Assembly: GCA_905221505.1 (NCBI GenBank)
Contig: CAJNDL010000013.1
Location: 1-43,155 of the forward strand
From: a bacterium
Lineage (GTDB): Bacteria; Bacillota; Bacilli; Lactobacillales; Streptococcaceae
Length of the DNA stretch: 43,155 nucleotides
Reading direction: 5' to 3'
The notes under the pieces were generated by a model. The model saw only the letters and a program-made list of their open reading frames with translations. It was not told where the DNA came from and ran no database searches. Made by a program: the position numbers and the translations under genes. This document shows positions 37,388-43,155 of the stretch, piece after piece (within the stretch, counting starts at the first letter, position 1; every line of letters starts with the position of its first letter).

Positions 37388-38032
37388 CTATTGATATTTT
37401 GCAAAAATTTTCTCCATCAATCCAGTCTGGATAAAAACCAATAGTCCAAACCCAAAAAGTAGGAAGGCTGAGCCACCTAACAGTAAACTGAAAGCTGACA
37501 GATAAAGAATCATCACAATGAGAAAAAGAATGGCTAACATAAGGAAGAACCAAGGAAAGTTAAAACTTGCCAAGATAAGCCCTTTTTGTAGCACTTCTTT
37601 CCAAGTTAAATCATAGCGCGCAGCGATCGGATAGCTAGCCAGCATCACGATAGTGAGGAAGATAAGAATGCCTAGACAAATAGCTTTCACCATTTGGAAA
37701 GGCATAGCTGTCTGCCCCCAAAAGAGATAGAGGTCTAGAAGACTCAACAAAACAATGCCTAACTCAAGCAGACCTAACTGAAGACCTAGTTTCAGATTTT
37801 GCTTGAAAGCTCTTAGATAGATTTTAAAGACAGGCACACGTCTACTCTTCTTAATCTCAAACATGGTCTCGTAGAGGCTGATTTTAGCCACTCCAATCGT
37901 CACGATGGGCAAACAAGAAACGACAAAAAGAAGATTGGCTGTGACGATATCCAAGACCTTTTCACTAAAACGCATGAGAAAGTTGTCTGTATCAAATGCT
38001 GCCTTGATAAGGCTTACTCCTTTTTGTGCCAT
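37388..38032 (-). CDS. DUF624 (YesL-type) membrane protein
   Basis: A 214-residue membrane protein with about five hydrophobic segments. DUF624/YesL proteins are often encoded with ABC sugar importers; their function is not established, but they may assist transporter assembly. The start ATG at 38032 (MAQKGVSL) is preceded by AGGAGG; nine more open codons overlap the end of yhcH. Confidence 0.8.
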   Translation of the reverse strand: MAQKGVSLIKAAFDTDNFLMRFSEKVLDIVTANLLFVVSCLPIVTIGVAKISLYETMFEIKKSRRVPVFKIYLRAFKQNLKLGLQLGLLELGIVLLSLLDLYLFWGQTAMPFQMVKAICLGILIFLTIVMLASYPIAARYDLTWKEVLQKGLILASFNFPWFFLMLAILFLIVMILYLSAFSLLLGGSAFLLFGFGLLVFIQTGLMEKIFAKYQ

Positions 38033-38051
38033 GTTTGCTCCTCCTGATTTT

Positions 38052-38504
38052 TTAATCAATCAAAATTTTAAAGAGATATTTGCGAACCTTCTCTTCCATA
38101 CCTGCATAGCCATTTGGCTGGTGTGGTTCTCCTGGGAAGAAAATTGCAAAATTGTGATAACCCAACAAGAGTTGGTATTTTTCATGACAATGAACAAAGC
38201 CAATGTCACTCGCTTCGTCAAATGCTACTGCTTCATCTTTGATACGTGAACCGTAGCTCGAATATTCATGTCCTTCTACCAGCAAATGCAAGTCTGCATA
38301 GTTCTGATGATGCTCAAATCGATCATTTTCAGCTTGATTGAGGACATTTTCCTGAACAACTAGAAAGACCTTGTCCCCGTCAATCTCATACTTTCCTAAC
38401 TCGAAAGAATCTTTACGATGTTGATAGAGATAGTCGATAGCCTTGTCTAGATTAGGATGAATCCCCTTGTAAAAGGTAATATTTTTCAAATCGTCAAAAA
38501 TCAT
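38052..38504 (-). CDS. YhcH/YjgK/YiaL-family protein, probable sialic acid anomerase
   Basis: A 150-residue cupin-like protein of the YhcH (DUF386) family. GDKVFLVVQE, HHQNYADLHLLVEG (metal-binding His and Glu region) and FAIFFPGEPHQPNGYAG are typical; the last supplies further metal ligands. The E. coli homologue NanQ speeds interconversion of sugar ring forms in sialic acid use, which suits the location. AAGGAAA precedes the start. Confidence 0.85.
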   Translation of the reverse strand: MIFDDLKNITFYKGIHPNLDKAIDYLYQHRKDSFELGKYEIDGDKVFLVVQENVLNQAENDRFEHHQNYADLHLLVEGHEYSSYGSRIKDEAVAFDEASDIGFVHCHEKYQLLLGYHNFAIFFPGEPHQPNGYAGMEEKVRKYLFKILID

Positions 38505-38551
38505 ACTGTTTCCTTCGTTTCTGATAGTTAACTAAAACCATTCTTAAGTTG

Positions 38552-38612
38552 ATAAGTGTCTAACAAAACTTCATAAAGTAACTGCATACCCTCCATTTTG
38601 TAGACACTTATA
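38552..38612. repeat. Short inverted-repeat element between the BOX repeat and yhcH
   Basis: ATAAGTGTCTAACAAAA and TTTTGTAGACACTTAT are inverted copies (one extra base) enclosing 28 bases. On the minus strand it also contains a 22-codon frame, MEGMQLLYEVLLDTYQLKNG with two more codons. It may be a miniature element or the remains of an insertion-sequence end; I do not recognise the family. Confidence 0.5.
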
Positions 38613-38627
38613 ACCTCTATATTCTTT

Positions 38628-38735
38628 TATACTCAATGAAAATTGAAGAGCAAACTAGGAAGCTAGCCGCAGGCTGTACTTGAGTACGGCAAGGTGACGC
38701 TGACGTAGTTTGAATTCGATTTTCGCAGAGTATTA
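38628..38735 (-). repeat. BOX-type repeat (A-C form) after the second permease
   Basis: Read on the minus strand it begins TACTCTGCGAAAATC directly at the stop codon of the permease gene and ends TTTTCATTGAGTATA. It differs from the copy after psaA at only a handful of positions. Confidence 0.85.
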
Positions 38736-39572
38736 TCCTTTGACCGCTCCCATAGTAATACCCTGAGTGAAGGATTTTTGGAAGACTAGGAAGACTGTTA
38801 CGATTGGCACGGCTGCAAGAGCTGCACCTGCCATAATCAAACCATAGTTGGTTGCCATTTCAGCTTGCATGGTCGCAACCCCGAGTGAGATAGTCAAGTT
38901 TTGACGTGAAGTCAACATAACTAACTGCATGAAGTAGTCGTTCCAAGTATTGATGAAAGTGAAGATTGCAAGGGCTGCAAATCCTGGTTTCACAATTGGG
39001 AAGGCTACGCTCCAGAAGGTACGAATCTCACCACAACCATCGATTTTAGCTGATTCAAGCAACTCTGTTGGGATGTTTTCGCTGAATTGTTTCATGAGGA
39101 AAACCCCAAATGGCCATCCAATCAAAGGCAAGATAACTGCCCAAAGTGTATCATGGATTCCCATGAAGTTGACGATACGTACCAATGGTACAAGGACAAC
39201 TTGTTTTGGAAGAGCCATAGCAGCGATGAAGATGGCAAATAGGATACGTTGACCATAGAAACGTTTTTTAGCCAATACATAACCTGCTAGAGATGAAGTC
39301 GCACAAACTAAGAACATGGTTACCAACGAGATAAATACTGAGTTCCACATCCATTGCATAGCAGGGTTTTGCACCATGAGTTGTTGGAAGTTTTCCATGG
39401 TTGGCATTTTAGGGAACCACTGAGGAGGAATAACGATTGTATCAGGTTGTGATTTGAATGCCCCTGTCAAAATCCAGTAGAATGGAAAGATGAACAGCAC
39501 AGTCAACAAGAGCAAAATGATTGTTGAAATAACAGTAAAGGCTGTTAATGGTTTTTTTTCTGTAGATTGCAT
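38733..39572 (-). CDS. Sugar ABC transporter permease (sialic acid, SatC/MalG type)
   Basis: A 279-residue inner-membrane permease of the CUT1 family with six membrane segments. The EAA loop reads ESAKIDGCGEIRTFWSVAFP (near 180-200), the ATPase contact. In pneumococci the homologous SatABC importer is the main route for sialic acid. As in other CUT1 importers of streptococci the ATPase is not encoded here; the shared MsmK ATPase probably serves. AAAGGAG precedes the start. Confidence 0.9.
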   Translation of the reverse strand: MQSTEKKPLTAFTVISTIILLLLTVLFIFPFYWILTGAFKSQPDTIVIPPQWFPKMPTMENFQQLMVQNPAMQWMWNSVFISLVTMFLVCATSSLAGYVLAKKRFYGQRILFAIFIAAMALPKQVVLVPLVRIVNFMGIHDTLWAVILPLIGWPFGVFLMKQFSENIPTELLESAKIDGCGEIRTFWSVAFPIVKPGFAALAIFTFINTWNDYFMQLVMLTSRQNLTISLGVATMQAEMATNYGLIMAGAALAAVPIVTVFLVFQKSFTQGITMGAVKG

Positions 39573-39587
39573 AGCTGTCTCCTTTCT

Positions 39588-40475
39588 TTAGTATTCTACG
39601 TCGTTTCCAAGTACTTTAAATTGAACAAAACTTACGATCGCAATCATGACTGCCAAGAAGACACCAATTGTGTTGGCATAGCCGTATTCTGTCAATTGGA
39701 ATGCTTTTTCGTAAAGGTAGTACATAAGTGTACTTGTTGAGTAGTTTGGACCACCAGATGTCAAAAGTTGAATCAAGGCGAAACATTGGAATGAGTTGAT
39801 TGTTGTGATGATTGCGATATAAAGAGTTGTTGGAAGAAGGCTTGGCCATTTAATCTTCCAGAAAACTTGAAACTCAGTTGCGCCGTCAACACGCGCCGCT
39901 TCAACCAGTGAATTGTCAATATTCCCCATAGCAGCGATATAAAGGATAATCGGCTGACCAACTGAAGTTGTCAAAAGGATAATCATAATCGCCATCAATG
40001 CCCAGTGCTTATCACCAAGCCATGAAATGTTTTGAGAAATAATATGACTTGACTTGAGTACAAAGTTTAGAATCCCTGATAGTGGGTCATAGATCCATTT
40101 CCATACAACTGTTACGGCAACACTACCCGTTACAACAGGAAGGAAGAAGACGAAACGGTAGAAGGATCTGGCAATGGCATTTTGATGATAGGTCTGAGAT
40201 GCTACAAAGAGTGAGAATAGAACAACAACTGGTACAGATCCAATAACCAGGATAACCGTGTTAATCAAAGACTTCATAAAGACAGGGTCTTTAAACATAC
40301 GGATATAGTTGTTTAAGCCTACAAACTCAAAGTTTGTCATAGAATAATTAAAGAAACTTGTAATGAATCCCATCACCATAGGAGCCAATACAAAGATGAC
40401 AAAGAAGAACAACACTGGTGCTAGGAAAGCGTAGGAAATCACTGTTTCCCGCATACGAATTTTATTGACTTTCAC
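39588..40475 (-). CDS. Sugar ABC transporter permease (sialic acid, SatB/MalF type)
   Basis: A 295-residue CUT1 permease with six membrane segments and the EAA loop EAARVDGATEFQVFWKIKWP. I use the GTG at 40475 (MKVNKIRMRE) because GAGAGG lies 8 bases upstream; the GTG three codons earlier overlaps that site. Forms the channel with the next gene, 15 bases away. Confidence 0.88.
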   Translation of the reverse strand: MKVNKIRMRETVISYAFLAPVLFFFVIFVLAPMVMGFITSFFNYSMTNFEFVGLNNYIRMFKDPVFMKSLINTVILVIGSVPVVVLFSLFVASQTYHQNAIARSFYRFVFFLPVVTGSVAVTVVWKWIYDPLSGILNFVLKSSHIISQNISWLGDKHWALMAIMIILLTTSVGQPIILYIAAMGNIDNSLVEAARVDGATEFQVFWKIKWPSLLPTTLYIAIITTINSFQCFALIQLLTSGGPNYSTSTLMYYLYEKAFQLTEYGYANTIGVFLAVMIAIVSFVQFKVLGNDVEY

Positions 40476-40612
40476 AGTCGGCACCTCTCTTTCAAATAGA
40501 ATAATTTTTTGACTTTCTTGAACTGTTTTAAAATCAAAATGAAATTTTTTAAGATTCGCTTATGTAAGAACTTCATTTTAATTTCGTGACAGTTCCTTAC
40601 ATTTCAAACAAA

Positions 40613-40659
40613 ATCCTCCCTTTTCTTACATAGACTATGCACAGGGAAAAGGGAGGGAT
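40613..40659 (-). terminator. Stem-loop between binding protein and permease genes
   Basis: CCTCCCTTTTC and GAAAAGGGAGG (11 bp perfect) enclose a 19-base loop, 17 bases after the lipoprotein stop, followed by ATTTTGTTT. Such elements leave more mRNA for the binding protein than for the permeases. Confidence 0.7.
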
Positions 40660-40675
40660 CAATCTGATTTAGTGC

Positions 40676-42074
<1,399 letters not shown>

Positions 42075-42117
42075 TTTGTTCGACGCATCCACCACTCTCC
42101 TCTGTTTTAAGATTGTG

Positions 42118-42816
42118 TTATTTAAGACCAGCAACGAAACGTTCTGTAATCTCTTTTGGTCTAGTAATAGCGCCACCAACAACGATGCCTCTCACTCCAT
42201 ATCCCAGGATTTGTTTGGCTTGTTCTGGTGTATGAATTTTTCCTTCTGCAATGACATCCACACCAGCATCACAGAGTTTTTTGATTAATTCAAAATCTGG
42301 GCCATCCACTTTTGGACTGTAAGATGTATATCCTGATAAGGTTGTTCCGACAAAGTCAATTCCTGCTTCAACAGCTGCTAGTCCTTCTTCAAAAGTACTT
42401 GTATCAGCCATCAAGAGCTGGTTAGGATATTTCTCCTTGACCTGACGAATGAACTCTTGAATCTCCAAACCATCGTAGCGTTCACGCTTGGTACAATCCA
42501 AAGCAATCACCTCGATGTCGAGTTCTGCCAATTCATCAACTTCTTTCATCGTAGCAGTGATGAAGGGCTCTTGCGGTGGATAATCTCGTTTAATTATCCC
42601 AATGATTGGAAGGTTTGTGACCTCCTTGATTTCCTTGATATCGCGAACACTGTTTGCTCGGATACCGACTGCTCCACCTTGCTCAGCCGCTTTGACCAGC
42701 AAGGGAATGACTCCTCCCGCTTCTGTATAAAGCGGTTCGTGAGGAAGGGCCTGACAAGAAACGATGATTCCATCTTTGATTTGTGCAATCAAGGCTTCTT
42801 TAGTAATCTGTGGCAT
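42118..42816 (-). CDS. nanE: N-acetylmannosamine-6-phosphate 2-epimerase
   Basis: A 232-residue TIM-barrel enzyme converting ManNAc-6P to GlcNAc-6P, the step that links sialic acid to amino-sugar metabolism. Conserved [11 protein letters not shown] at the N-terminus, GIIKRDYP (catalytic-site Lys), [24 protein letters not shown] and EGKIHTPEQ are clear. First gene of the operon nanE-satABC; AGGAAAGAGG precedes the start. Confidence 0.95.
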   Translation of the reverse strand: MPQITKEALIAQIKDGIIVSCQALPHEPLYTEAGGVIPLLVKAAEQGGAVGIRANSVRDIKEIKEVTNLPIIGIIKRDYPPQEPFITATMKEVDELAELDIEVIALDCTKRERYDGLEIQEFIRQVKEKYPNQLLMADTSTFEEGLAAVEAGIDFVGTTLSGYTSYSPKVDGPDFELIKKLCDAGVDVIAEGKIHTPEQAKQILGYGVRGIVVGGAITRPKEITERFVAGLK

Positions 42817-42850
42817 CCTCTTTCCTCCTTTTCTTTGTTCTTATGGGTTC

Positions 42851-42950
42851 ATTATATATCATTTATTAAGCGCTTTCAATAGTTTGTGGTAGAATAGATT
42901 TCAGTTTCAAAAGTATTTTATAGAACAGCCGTTTCTGAAAGTAGTTTCAG
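42851..42950 (-). promoter_or_regulatory. Promoter of the nanE-satABC operon with candidate NanR and CcpA sites
   Basis: Minus strand: TTGAAA (42879-42874), 17-base spacer, TATAAT (42856-42851); a cre-like TTGAAAGCGCTTAAT overlaps the -35. Upstream, the perfect inverted repeat CTGAAA-GTAG-TTTCAG (plus sense) lies at 42935-42950 and AGTTTC at 42903. Layout is identical to 37276-37376. Confidence 0.8.
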
Positions 42951-42991
42951 ATAACATAAATATCCGTATATACAACCAAATAAACTAAAAC

Positions 42992-43155
42992 TATAGTAAA
43001 CTGAACTAAAAACAGTACATAATGTGGTATAATATTCTTATGGCATATTCAATAGATTTTCGTAAAAAAGTTCTCTCCTATTGTGAGCGAACAGGTAGTA
43101 TAACAGAAGCATCACAGATTTTCCAAATCTCACGTAATACCATTTATGGCTGGTT
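42992..43155 (+). mobile_element. IS630-Spn1-like insertion sequence, one end
   Basis: Terminal sequence TATAGTAAACTGAAC, then the inner promoter-like GTGGTATAAT and the transposase start. It faces right and runs out of the window. It lies about 135 bases upstream of the nanE promoter, so whatever regulated or accompanied nanE on that side has been replaced. Confidence 0.8.
43040..43155 (+). CDS. IS630-family transposase, N-terminal fragment (runs off the window)
   Basis: ATG at 43040 opens MAYSIDFRKKVLSYCERTGS followed by ITEASQIFQISRNTIYGWL, which is a helix-turn-helix DNA-binding start typical of IS630-type orfA. Thirty-eight codons are visible. Identical over its first 19 residues to the copy at the left edge. 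Confidence 0.85.
   Translation, partial: MAYSIDFRKKVLSYCERTGSITEASQIFQISRNTIYGW

Overview
The window is chromosomal DNA from a Streptococcus of the mitis group (S. pneumoniae, S. mitis or a close relative). This rests on recognising, in near-pneumococcal order and sequence: pepO / psaBCA-tpx; the GH95 fucosidase with gpmA; the block ileS / divIVA-ylmH-ylmG-sepF-ylmE-ftsZ-ftsA; murF-ddl; recR-pbp2b; and a sialic-acid (nan/sat) cluster. BOX-type repeats and IS630-Spn1-like insertion-sequence ends are also typical of this group. I cannot decide the species from sequence alone.

Layout. (1) Positions 1-2550 are an AT-rich accessory island read on the minus strand. A consensus promoter drives a 39-codon peptide gene. 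It is followed by a terminator-like hairpin, a single-chain retropepsin-like aspartyl protease, an MFS exporter and the first ~20 codons of a fourth gene, which is cut off by an IS630-family element. This looks like a small-peptide (RiPP or signal-peptide-like) production locus and is the best candidate for an undescribed system. (2) 2560-3865: a degraded coding remnant, a small secreted or anchored protein and a metallo-beta-lactamase-fold hydrolase. (3) 3886-9260: pepO, divergent from the manganese transporter operon psaBCA, then tpx; a palindromic operator overlaps the -35 box of the psa promoter. (4) 9300-17523: a MacB/FtsX-type ABC exporter pair, an intracellular GH95 fucosidase, phosphoglycerate mutase, a small membrane protein and a nucleotidyltransferase. 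(5) 17759-26700: ileS with a T-box leader, then the division cluster from divIVA back to ftsA. (6) 26832-33551: a TIGR02206-type membrane protein, a Nudix protein, murF, ddl, recR and pbp2b. (7) 33760-42955: sialic acid use. An RpiR-type regulator is followed by a type II toxin-antitoxin pair lodged between two copies of the regulator/kinase terminator, a ROK kinase, N-acetylneuraminate lyase, a DUF624 membrane protein, a YhcH-type anomerase, an ABC sugar importer (two permeases and a lipoprotein) and ManNAc-6P epimerase. (8) 42992-43155: a second IS630-like end pointing out of the window.

How the genes work together. The sat-type importer brings in sialic acid, the YhcH-like protein speeds ring opening, the lyase makes ManNAc plus pyruvate, the ROK kinase phosphorylates ManNAc and NanE makes GlcNAc-6P. 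The two promoters that serve this cluster (before nanE and before the lyase) are built identically: a cre-like site overlapping the -35 box, a consensus-like -10, and a shared inverted repeat CTGAAA-N4-TTTCAG (one base off at the lyase promoter) exactly 56 bp upstream of the -35. This is a strong candidate for the RpiR-family regulator's binding site. Both window ends lie in the same repeat family and point outward, which suggests an assembly contig that broke at IS630 copies.
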